NCBI GenBank assembly: GCA_002719425.1
Contig: PBHA01000010.1
Span: 1 to 6,758 of the forward strand
Reading direction: 5' to 3'
Source of the DNA: Chloroflexota bacterium
Lineage (GTDB): Bacteria; Chloroflexota; Dehalococcoidia; UBA1151; TMED-70
DNA: 6,758 nucleotides
The translations under genes and the position numbers were made by a program. Of this stretch, positions 1 through 6,758 are shown one piece after another. Below the pieces are notes generated by a model, which ran no database searches, was not told the DNA's origin, and saw only the letters and a list, made by a program, of their open reading frames with translations. Each line of letters begins with the position of its first letter. The stretch's first letter is position 1.

Positions 1-24
1 GTATTTTGATAATTTTTCACTTAG

Positions 25-98
25 AGCCGGAGAGGGGAGTCGAACCCCTGACCTGCCGATTACAAGTCGGCTGCTCTGGCCAACTGAGCTACTGAGGC
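25..98 (-). tRNA. tRNA-Thr, anticodon UGU
   Basis: Read on the minus strand, this 74-nt stretch (including discriminator U) folds as a cloverleaf: D stem GCTC/GAGC with a GG-containing loop, five-pair anticodon stem GCCGA/TCGGC around loop CTTGTAA, and T stem AGGGG/CCCCT around TTCGACT. The anticodon is UGU, which reads ACA threonine codons. The 3' CCA is not encoded (CTA follows the discriminator), so CCA addition by nucleotidyltransferase is needed. The acceptor stem is odd: GCCTCAG against CTCCGGC leaves two adjacent mismatches, U4-C69 and C5-C68, while the other five pairs are Watson-Crick. All other invariant positions look normal. It lies 55 bp downstream of larC in the same orientation. 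Identity is confident; full functionality is slightly less so because of the stem mismatches. Confidence 0.93.
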
Positions 99-153
99 AT
101 ATATATATTCTATGATTAAAAATCCATTCTATAAAAGAGAACAGGGTAAAGAA

Positions 154-1338
154 TCAGCTAAAAATATTATATTTATGGTTAATCTCAATATCTAGTTTTT
201 TTGAAACGATATGAGGAGAAATATTAAATTTATTCGAAATTTTCATAATATCTTCATGTTCTACCTTATAAGAATGAATAATTCCATTAATATACTTGAA
301 TTTTATGTTCACTTTTCCCATTGAAGAATTAAAATCTTCAAACTCTCTTGGAGTTTCATAGCGATCAACTTCAACAGACCTAAGGCCTAATGATGATGTG
401 TTTTCAAGTATAAATTTAATAAAATCATTTTTATTTTCTTTCTCGCACAGCAATTTTATTATGTGACCAGATCTGTTTTTTTTCCCCGTGTAATTAACAA
501 TCCAGCAATCTAAAGCACCCTTTTCAATTGCCTGATTTATTATAGTAGCTGTAATTTCTGGAGACATATCATCAATATTTGTTTCTAATAAAATTTTTTT
601 AGTTGTTATAAACTCAGATTTTTCTCTATTTTCTAATGAGAGAGATAAGACATTAGGAAATTTTTCAAAATCTTTAGTTCCCGCTCCTAATCCAAATTTT
701 TCAGGAGTAAAAGAAATTTCTTCTTGGAAATTTGCAATACTTCCCAAAATAGACATACCCGTAGGAGTAACTGTTTCTATATTCGATGAATTATTTATAT
801 ATCTCAAAGGGATTTGATTTTCTTCTACGATCTTTTTAGTTGCTGGTGCCAAAGTTTCATGGACTCCATGACTAGTCTTGATAAATCCAGGTGTCACAGG
901 AATAGGAGAAGAATATATTTTTGTAATTCCTAATAATTCTATTGCTATAAAAAAGCCACATACATCTACTAAAGTATCAGAGGTTCCCAGTTCATGAAGA
1001 TGGGGGCTTTTCTCATTATGAGCTGCTTCTTCAGCTTTTTTCAATAAGTCGAAACATCCTAAAATATTGTTCTGGATTTTGTTACTTAAGGATGATTTTT
1101 TCACTACATCATAAAACTTTTCCCAATTCCACTCAATGTCATCATTTATTATCACAGAGGTGTGAGTAGCATCAAGATTTAATTTTTTCACTTTTTTTAT
1201 TTTTAAATTAAAATCTATTGCATCTAATTTGGTTAATTCAGAAATCAAATCTTTCTCATTTAGTCCCGAATCAATTAAACTTGAAAGAAGCATATCTCCA
1301 CTAAGGCCACCTATTAAATTAAAATAAGCAAGAGTCAT
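154..1338 (-). CDS. larC: LarC, nickel insertion protein for the nickel-pincer nucleotide cofactor
   Basis: This 394-residue protein matches the LarC (former DUF111) family. LarC performs the last step of nickel-pincer nucleotide synthesis: it is a cytoplasmic CTP-dependent cyclometallase that puts nickel into the pyridinium bis-thiocarboxylate nucleotide, the cofactor of LarA-type racemases and epimerases. Visible family marks are GLSGDM near the N-terminus (11-16), HLHELGTSD with a following DVCG (113-128), a TSHG...LAPAT segment (155-167), VTPTG (190-194), GLGAGTKD (216-223), and the C-terminal-domain motif ETNIDDMSPE (252-261). Both halves are in one uninterrupted frame, unlike Lactiplantibacillus plantarum, where a programmed frameshift joins LarC1 and LarC2. 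The ATG start is followed at once by the conserved N-terminus but has no Shine-Dalgarno upstream, only AT-rich sequence. No larA, larB or larE is in the window. It lies 66 bp after clpC and may be cotranscribed with it. The family call is strong; which enzyme uses the cofactor cannot be told. Confidence 0.92.
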   Translation of the reverse strand: MTLAYFNLIGGLSGDMLLSSLIDSGLNEKDLISELTKLDAIDFNLKIKKVKKLNLDATHTSVIINDDIEWNWEKFYDVVKKSSLSNKIQNNILGCFDLLKKAEEAAHNEKSPHLHELGTSDTLVDVCGFFIAIELLGITKIYSSPIPVTPGFIKTSHGVHETLAPATKKIVEENQIPLRYINNSSNIETVTPTGMSILGSIANFQEEISFTPEKFGLGAGTKDFEKFPNVLSLSLENREKSEFITTKKILLETNIDDMSPEITATIINQAIEKGALDCWIVNYTGKKNRSGHIIKLLCEKENKNDFIKFILENTSSLGLRSVEVDRYETPREFEDFNSSMGKVNIKFKYINGIIHSYKVEHEDIMKISNKFNISPHIVSKKLDIEINHKYNIFS

Positions 1339-1365
1339 AATTTAAAAAAATTTATTTCAAACATT

Positions 1366-1386
1366 CTAACAAAAACATGAGATGTT
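1366..1386 (-). terminator. weak terminator-like hairpin after clpC
   Basis: Downstream of the clpC stop, the minus strand reads AACAT-CTC-ATGTT, a five-pair stem with a three-base loop, followed by an interrupted T tract (TTTGTT). The stem is short and has only one G-C pair, so termination would be inefficient at best. It may instead be chance structure in AT-rich DNA, in which case clpC and larC form one transcript. Confidence 0.18.
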
Positions 1387-1404
1387 GAATATATAGACGA
1401 AATC

Positions 1405-3903
1405 CTAAGATTTTTTAGCTAATGATTTTTTAGCTTTCTTTATTTTTTCTATAGTAAAATTGTCTAGTTTTTTATCAAAATCTAATTCAATTTTATCACC
1501 AGGTGTAAATTTACCACTTAAAAGATCATCTGAAAGTTTATCCTCAACTTTTTCTTGGATAGTCCTTCTTAATGGCCTTGCACCCATTTTAGGATCAAAA
1601 CCATGATCTGCTAAATACTCTTTTGCATTTTCTGTCCAAGATAAAGTTAAGTCATGGTCCTTAAGCCTATCTCCAACTTCTTTCAGCAATAAATCTACTA
1701 TTTGATGTATGTGGGGTTTTTCCAATGGGTGAAATACAATTTTGTCATCTAATCTATTTAGGAACTCTGGCCTAAATCCGTTTTTAGGATCTTCTACCTC
1801 ACTTAAAACTCTCTCTTCTAATGATTTATAATCAAGAGAATTATTAGAAGCATCTTGAGTGAAACCCATTCTCCCTTCTGAGTATATTCTCTGAGAACCT
1901 AGGTTAGAAGTCATAACAATTATTGTGTTTTTGAAATCAACAACTCTTCCTTTACCATCAGTAAGCCTTCCATCTTCAAATACTTGCAATAAAATATTAT
2001 AAATTTCTTCATGTGCTTTTTCAATTTCATCAAGAAGAATCACACAATATGATTTTCTTCTAACTGCCTCTGTTAGTTGGCCACCATCATCGTATCCTAC
2101 ATAACCTGGAGGAGATCCAATCAGTCTAGAAACTGTATGCCTTTCTCTATATTCAGACATATCAAACCTAATCATTGAGTCTTCTGTTCCAAATAAAAAT
2201 TCAGAAAGTCTTTTTACTAGATGTGTTTTTCCTACTCCAGTTGGACCTAAGAACAAAAAAGCACCAATTGGTCTTTTCGGGTCTTTCAAACCTGTCCTTG
2301 CTCGCCTTACTGCTTTTGAAATTGCATTAATTGCTTCTCCTTGCCCAATAACATCGAGGCTTAGAGCTTCTTCTATTTTCTTTAATCTTTCTTTGTCTTC
2401 ACTATCAAGTTTTTTCAATGGTATCCCAGTCCACATTGAAACTACTTCAGATATATCTTCTTCAGTAACTTGGATTGCTTTTTTGGGCTTAGAATCTTCA
2501 TAATCTTTTTCTAATACTTCAAATTCAGCTGCAGCTTCAAGCTCATCATCTCTATACTTTGCTGCTTTTTCATATTGCTGAGAAGATATAGCGTCTTCTT
2601 TCCATCTTCTAATTTTTTCTAATTCTTTTTTCTTATCTCTAAGAGGTTTAGGGTAAAAAGAATTTCTTATTCTTACCCTTGATCCAGCTTCATCAATAAT
2701 ATCAATGGCTTTGTCAGGGAGATTTCTATCTGTAATGTATCTATCAGAAAGGTTAACCGCACTATTTATTGCATCGTCTGTTATTGTAACTTGGTGATAA
2801 TTTTCATATTGCTCTTTTATTCCATTTAATATATCAACAGTTAACTCTCCATCAGGTTCTTCAATAGTTACAGGCTGAAATCTTCTTTCTAAAGCTTTAT
2901 CCTTCTCTACATATTTTCTGTAATCGTCTTGAGTTGTAGCTCCAATAACTTGAATATCTCCTCTAGCAAGGGCAGGCTTTAATATATTAGCTGCATCAAC
3001 AGCTCCCTCTGCAGCACCAGCTCCAACTAATGTGTGAACCTCGTCAATAAAAACAATACAATTTTTAGAACGAGTTAATTCTTTAACGATTTTTTTCAAT
3101 CGCTCTTCAAATTCTCCTCTGTATTTTGTCCCAGCAACTAAGCTCCCTATATCCATTGAAACCAGCCTCTTTCCCTCAAGGGTTTCAGGAACATCTCCTT
3201 CAATCATTAATAACGCCAATCTCTCTATAACTGCAGTTTTACCAACTCCAGGTTCTCCAATCAAAACAGGGTTATTTTTTCTTCTTCGACTTAAAATTTG
3301 TACAACCCTTTCTAGTTCAGCTGCTCTACCAACAACAGGATCAAGTTCTCCTTTTTCAGCTTTACTAGTTAAATCAGTAGCAATTTCGTCAAGAGTAGGA
3401 GTAGATGAGCTTTTAGATTTCCCAGAAACTGGACCTTGGGACTGTCCAGAAGATGAAGCGGTTTTAGAAAGTACATTTTGAGTCTCTTCACGAATCACAT
3501 CTAAAGAAAGTTCAAGGCTTTCAAGGACATTTGCTCCTATTCCATCGCCTTCTCTCATCAATCCTATAAGTAAATGCTCAGTTCCAATGTAATGATGACT
3601 CTGTTTTCTTGCTTCATCAACTGCAAGTTCAATAACTTTTTTTGCTCTTGGGGTTAATCCAATTTCTCCAGTTGCAGGCTTATCACCTTTGCCTATTATA
3701 AATTCAACTGCAGATCTAATTTTTTGGGTATCAGCCTTTAAATTTTGGAGTACTTTAGCAGCAACTCCTTCTGATTCTCGTATTAGGCCTAGTAAAATAT
3801 GCTCAGTTCCGATGTAATTATGGTTAAATTGGGTAGCCTCTTCTTGAGCAAGTGCCAACACTCTTCTAGCTCTTTCAGAAAATTTTTCAAACCTACTGGC
3901 CAT
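1405..3903 (-). CDS. clpC: ClpC, ATP-dependent AAA+ unfoldase of the Clp protease
   Basis: An 832-residue Hsp100 protein of the ClpC class, full length for the family. Partnered with ClpP in the cytoplasm it unfolds and threads damaged or tagged proteins into the proteolytic chamber. Domain order: Clp N-domain with two repeats, each holding an IGTEH motif (31-35 and 106-110); NBD1 with Walker A GEPGVGKT (216-223), pore-loop Tyr261 in KYRG, Walker B ending D287-E288 and arginine-finger candidates R340/R341; a short middle domain with a UVR-like stretch (about 423-455), which separates ClpC from ClpB; NBD2 with Walker A GPTGVGKT (553-560), pore loop GYVG (600-603), Walker B D625-E626, arginine finger R717 and sensor-2 GARPLRR (774-780). 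MGF at 679-681 sits where the ClpP-binding VGF/IGF loop is found, supporting a ClpP partnership. A low-complexity Ser/Gly linker (149-168) joins N-domain to NBD1. The ATG start is supported by a strong Shine-Dalgarno six bases upstream. No clpP, mcsA/mcsB or ctsR is visible here. Confidence 0.98.
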   Translation of the reverse strand: MASRFEKFSERARRVLALAQEEATQFNHNYIGTEHILLGLIRESEGVAAKVLQNLKADTQKIRSAVEFIIGKGDKPATGEIGLTPRAKKVIELAVDEARKQSHHYIGTEHLLIGLMREGDGIGANVLESLELSLDVIREETQNVLSKTASSSGQSQGPVSGKSKSSSTPTLDEIATDLTSKAEKGELDPVVGRAAELERVVQILSRRRKNNPVLIGEPGVGKTAVIERLALLMIEGDVPETLEGKRLVSMDIGSLVAGTKYRGEFEERLKKIVKELTRSKNCIVFIDEVHTLVGAGAAEGAVDAANILKPALARGDIQVIGATTQDDYRKYVEKDKALERRFQPVTIEEPDGELTVDILNGIKEQYENYHQVTITDDAINSAVNLSDRYITDRNLPDKAIDIIDEAGSRVRIRNSFYPKPLRDKKKELEKIRRWKEDAISSQQYEKAAKYRDDELEAAAEFEVLEKDYEDSKPKKAIQVTEEDISEVVSMWTGIPLKKLDSEDKERLKKIEEALSLDVIGQGEAINAISKAVRRARTGLKDPKRPIGAFLFLGPTGVGKTHLVKRLSEFLFGTEDSMIRFDMSEYRERHTVSRLIGSPPGYVGYDDGGQLTEAVRRKSYCVILLDEIEKAHEEIYNILLQVFEDGRLTDGKGRVVDFKNTIIVMTSNLGSQRIYSEGRMGFTQDASNNSLDYKSLEERVLSEVEDPKNGFRPEFLNRLDDKIVFHPLEKPHIHQIVDLLLKEVGDRLKDHDLTLSWTENAKEYLADHGFDPKMGARPLRRTIQEKVEDKLSDDLLSGKFTPGDKIELDFDKKLDNFTIEKIKKAKKSLAKKS

Positions 3904-3909
3904 TAGAGA

Positions 3910-3915
3910 CTCCTT
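3910..3915 (-). promoter_or_regulatory. Shine-Dalgarno of clpC
   Basis: The minus strand reads AAGGAG six bases before the clpC ATG. This fixes the start codon and is the only strong ribosome binding site in the window; rpsA has only a partial one and larC none that I can see. Confidence 0.85.
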
Positions 3916-3949
3916 GAATAAAATAAATTTTTATTTTTACTTAATTACC

Positions 3950-3976
3950 TATTAACTATCATCTTAATATATTAAC
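3950..3976 (-). promoter_or_regulatory. possible operator: GTTAATA direct repeats upstream of clpC
   Basis: Two identical heptamers, GTTAATA on the minus strand (3970-3976 and 3950-3956), start 20 bp apart, about two helical turns, and lie roughly 45-75 bp upstream of the clpC start. The first overlaps a 12-bp palindrome TTAATATATTAA (3964-3975). Spacing and position suit a regulator site, but AT-rich repeats arise easily by chance and no known regulator motif matches. Confidence 0.2.
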
Positions 3977-4007
3977 TTTTTATCAATAGTTTTTTGAAGA
4001 AATTTAG

Positions 4008-4041
4008 AAAAAAAAAAGTTAAAACAAGTACGAAAATCGTA
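4008..4041 (-). terminator. weak intrinsic-terminator candidate after rpsA
   Basis: On the minus strand TACGA-TTT-TCGTA (4029-4041) forms a five-pair stem with a three-base loop, followed by a T-rich segment ending in ten consecutive T residues (4008-4017). It lies just past rpsA and would be the first terminator-like element downstream of the 5S gene. The stem is short and the main T tract starts about 11 bases after it, so strength is doubtful. Confidence 0.3.
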
Positions 4042-4062
4042 AATCATACTGAACAAAAAAAA

Positions 4063-5301
4063 TTAGGATTCTTTTTCGTCGTCTTCTGCTTCTTCAGATT
4101 TTGAATCTACTTCTTCTGGAGCTGACTCTTCTGGAACTGACTCTTCTGGAGCTGACTCTTCTGGGACTGACTCTTCTGGAGCAGGAGTACCTGATGATAT
4201 CATGCTAAGCCCTAATCTTTTTCTCTCTGTGTCAACGTTTACAATAGTCAAATCTAGAGATTGACCGACATTTATAATAGCTTCTATTTCTTCAACAGAT
4301 CCTAATTCTCTATCAGATATTTCTGAGACATGGACCAATCCTTCTACTCCATGTTCTGTTCTTACAAATGCACCAAATGTAGTTATTTTTGTTACTTTTG
4401 CAGAAATTTTCTTACCATTTTCTAATTCGTCCTTTATTAACTCCCATGGTTCAGGGGTTAGTCTTTTAAGACTCAATGCTATTTTTTGGGTTTCTTTATC
4501 GATCTTAACAACATATACATCCATTTCAGTACCAACAGTTACAATATCTGCAGGAGAAGAAACCGGGTCCCAAGACAATTCTGAGATATGGATCAAACCA
4601 TCGGCTCCACCAATATCAACAAATGCTCCAAAAGTAGAGACTCCAACAATTCTTCCCTTTAATACGTTTCCAACACTTAAAGTCTCGATAAGCTCTTGCT
4701 TTTTCAGGGCTCTTTCTTGTTGTAAAACAGCCTTCTCTGAAAAAATAGCTCTATTTCTTCTTCTATTAAGTTCAAAGATTTTGAAGGTTATTTTCATGCC
4801 AATGAAACCATCTTTGGCATTTTCTTTTTTAGGAACAAACAATTCTCTTGCAGGACCTACTAATTGAGATAAAGGAATGAAACCTTGTACATCTTCTGCT
4901 TGTACGACTGCACCACCTCTATTAGATCCAATAATAACACCTTCAACAGCCTTATCATCTTCTTTCGCTTTTTCAAGAACTCTCCAGCCCCGCTCTCCTC
5001 TAGCTTTATCAATAGATAAAATAGTAGTTCCGTCATCATCTTCAGGATTTATAACTAAAGCAACAATTTCTGAGCCTTCTTCTAAATTGTCATGATCAAC
5101 TTTAGTAAAAGATCTCATTTCTCTAGCTGGAACAACTCCCTCAGATTTATGACCTATGTTAAGAAGCAGCCCTTCGTCACTTATGTTCATTATTAGTCCA
5201 TCAATTATTTCACCTCTTCGAAGAGGTTTTTTTGGTGGATTAGAGTTTAGCAACTCTTCCATTAAACTTGGGCTATTGTTTTCTTCAATTTTGTTGGTCA
5301 A
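4063..5301 (-). CDS. rpsA: ribosomal protein S1 (four S1 domains, acidic repeat tail)
   Basis: A 412-residue protein with four S1 OB-fold domains at about 28-100, 118-190, 209-280 and 297-368. S1 binds mRNA on the 30S subunit and helps start translation on leaders with weak Shine-Dalgarno sites. Domains 3 and 4 carry the classic RNA-binding pattern (TFGAFVDIGGADGLIHISEL at 223-242; TFGAFV...GVEGLVHVSEIS at 308-329). Domains 1 and 2 are more divergent, as in ribosome-docking S1 domains. Six domains is the proteobacterial form; about four is common in Gram-positive and Chloroflexota-type bacteria. The C-terminus (about 373-412) is a very acidic low-complexity tail built on a PEES(A/V) repeat. 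The start is TTG: an in-frame stop lies two codons upstream, and a partial AGG site sits 7 bases before it. The alternative is ATG at residue 14 (5260-5262), with no Shine-Dalgarno. The gene begins only 28 nt after 5S rRNA, suggesting cotranscription with rRNA. A general S1-domain protein is the only alternative reading. Confidence 0.93.
   Translation of the reverse strand: MTNKIEENNSPSLMEELLNSNPPKKPLRRGEIIDGLIMNISDEGLLLNIGHKSEGVVPAREMRSFTKVDHDNLEEGSEIVALVINPEDDDGTTILSIDKARGERGWRVLEKAKEDDKAVEGVIIGSNRGGAVVQAEDVQGFIPLSQLVGPARELFVPKKENAKDGFIGMKITFKIFELNRRRNRAIFSEKAVLQQERALKKQELIETLSVGNVLKGRIVGVSTFGAFVDIGGADGLIHISELSWDPVSSPADIVTVGTEMDVYVVKIDKETQKIALSLKRLTPEPWELIKDELENGKKISAKVTKITTFGAFVRTEHGVEGLVHVSEISDRELGSVEEIEAIINVGQSLDLTIVNVDTERKRLGLSMISSGTPAPEESVPEESAPEESVPEESAPEEVDSKSEEAEDDEKES
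4112..4186 (-). repeat. 15-bp tandem repeat inside the rpsA C-terminal tail
   Basis: Five tandem 15-bp units (first on the plus strand: TCTTCTGGAGCTGAC) occupy this segment and encode successive PEES(A/V) pentapeptides. Units alternate, giving a 30-bp higher-order repeat: 4112-4141 and 4142-4171 differ at only one base (A4135 versus G4165). The fifth unit is degenerate at its end. The unit is a multiple of three, so copy-number change would lengthen or shorten the acidic tail without a frameshift. Confidence 0.95.
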
Positions 5302-5329
5302 TTTTTAACCTATATTTGTGTTTTTTTAT
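5302..5329 (-). promoter_or_regulatory. 5S-rpsA junction with partial ribosome binding site
   Basis: These 28 nt are all that separates the 3' end of 5S rRNA from the rpsA TTG codon. On the minus strand they are A-rich, with an A7 run and a partial Shine-Dalgarno AGGT (5308-5311). No hairpin followed by T residues is present, so there is no sign of an intrinsic terminator, and there is too little room for an independent promoter with a normal leader unless it overlaps the 5S gene. The A-rich leader would suit S1-dependent initiation, which is an inference. Confidence 0.55.
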
Positions 5330-5443
5330 CTGGCAGTGACTTATTTTCCCAAAACGTTGCCATCCAAGTATCGTCAGCGCTGCATCGTTTCACTTCCGTG
5401 TTCGGAATGGGTACGGGTGGGACCAATGCGCTAAAACCACCAG
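5330..5443 (-). rRNA. rrf: 5S ribosomal RNA
   Basis: A complete 114-nt 5S gene. The ends pair as helix I (CUGGUGGU with ACUGCCAG, all pairs Watson-Crick or G-U), which sets both boundaries. The conserved loop-C region CCATTCCGAACACGGAAGTG is plainly visible at about 5388-5413. It follows 23S and tRNA-fMet in the same orientation with a 62-nt spacer. The 3' end abuts the rpsA leader rather than a terminator. Confidence 0.95.
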
Positions 5444-5457
5444 AATTTAATCTTATC

Positions 5458-5483
5458 AAAAAAAATCCGTATTATCTAATCGG
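5458..5483 (-). terminator. terminator-like hairpin and T8 tract in the fMet-5S spacer
   Basis: The minus strand reads CCGATTAGATAATACGG (5467-5483): CCG/CGG plus ATT/AAT with one bulged A and a four-base loop. This is followed by one A and eight T residues (5458-5465). The layout resembles an intrinsic terminator, but the stem is weak and it lies upstream of 5S in an apparent rRNA operon. It could act as a processing signal, be suppressed by rRNA antitermination, or be fortuitous. Confidence 0.3.
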
Positions 5484-5505
5484 TACATTGAAATAATTTT
5501 AAACT

Positions 5506-5580
<75 letters not shown>

Positions 5581-5621
5581 ATAATTTTTGTTCTATCGAG
5601 ACCATGAATTAACGATATGAA

Positions 5622-6758
<1,137 letters not shown>

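Larger units (their letters stand above)
3904..4062 (-). other. AT-rich rpsA-clpC intergenic region
   Basis: This 159-bp gap is the longest non-genic stretch in the window. It carries a T8 tract directly after the rpsA stop (4055-4062), a weak hairpin plus T10 tract (4008-4041), a perfect 12-bp AT palindrome (3964-3975), a pair of GTTAATA direct repeats and the clpC Shine-Dalgarno. It is the logical place for a clpC promoter. I cannot pick a confident -35/-10 pair because nearly every hexamer is AT-rich. None of the heat-shock operators I know (CIRCE, CtsR heptad repeats, HspR HAIR) is visible. Confidence 0.5.

Noticed and set aside
1..24. Possible terminator after tRNA-Thr
   Set aside because: The minus strand here is A-rich without a hairpin or T tract; the window ends too soon to judge.
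99..153. Promoter for tRNA-Thr (two TAGAAT boxes on the minus strand)
   Set aside because: The -10-like boxes have no convincing -35 partner, and the nearer one would start transcription almost at the mature tRNA end; in AT-rich DNA this is weak evidence.
154..1338. Programmed frameshift in larC as in Lactiplantibacillus plantarum
   Set aside because: Both LarC halves lie in one continuous frame with no internal stop.
4112..4186. CRISPR-like array
   Set aside because: The repeats are directly tandem without spacers, are multiples of three, and encode a protein tail.
4877..5095. 72-codon plus-strand open frame
   Set aside because: It is antisense to the well-supported rpsA coding region, is low-complexity Ser/Pro-rich and matches no family I know; a shadow frame.

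Overview
All gene-bearing parts of this window read on the minus strand. In transcription order (right to left) they are: the 3' part of a 23S rRNA gene running off the right edge, an initiator tRNA-fMet, 5S rRNA, a four-domain ribosomal protein S1 (rpsA), the AAA+ unfoldase ClpC, the nickel-pincer cofactor protein LarC, and tRNA-Thr(UGU). The protein genes are strongly AT-rich while the rRNA and tRNA genes are much more GC-balanced, as expected in a low-GC bacterium. There is no sign of a mobile element, prophage, CRISPR array or defence locus.

Organism: clearly bacterial. The ClpC N-domain (with an 'AVEFIIG...GEIGLTPRAKKVIELAVDEARK'-like linker), the short four-domain S1 with an acidic tail, and a fused LarC resemble Chloroflexota, possibly a low-GC Dehalococcoidia or marine SAR202-type lineage. 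This placement is an inference from remembered family sequences and is not proven here.

Region by region: 5622-6758 is 23S rRNA (end of domain IV, then V and VI) with intact peptidyl-transferase and sarcin-ricin segments. 5506-5580 is tRNA-fMet, sitting unusually in the 23S-5S spacer. 5330-5443 is 5S rRNA. Only 28 nt separate 5S from the TTG start of rpsA (4063-5301), with no terminator visible between them, so rRNA transcription could run directly into S1. A 159-nt AT-rich gap with a weak hairpin/T-tract and a strong Shine-Dalgarno precedes clpC (1405-3903). A 66-nt gap leads to larC (154-1338), and tRNA-Thr (25-98) follows.

Functionally the window is mostly translation machinery (23S, 5S, initiator tRNA, tRNA-Thr, S1) next to a protein quality-control ATPase and a metal-cofactor gene. 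The most interesting points are organisational rather than a new system: initiator tRNA inside the 23S-5S spacer, S1 apparently appended to the rRNA operon, a tRNA-Thr with two adjacent acceptor-stem mismatches, and a 23S variant at the macrolide-binding site. I do not see a convincing undescribed multi-gene system here.
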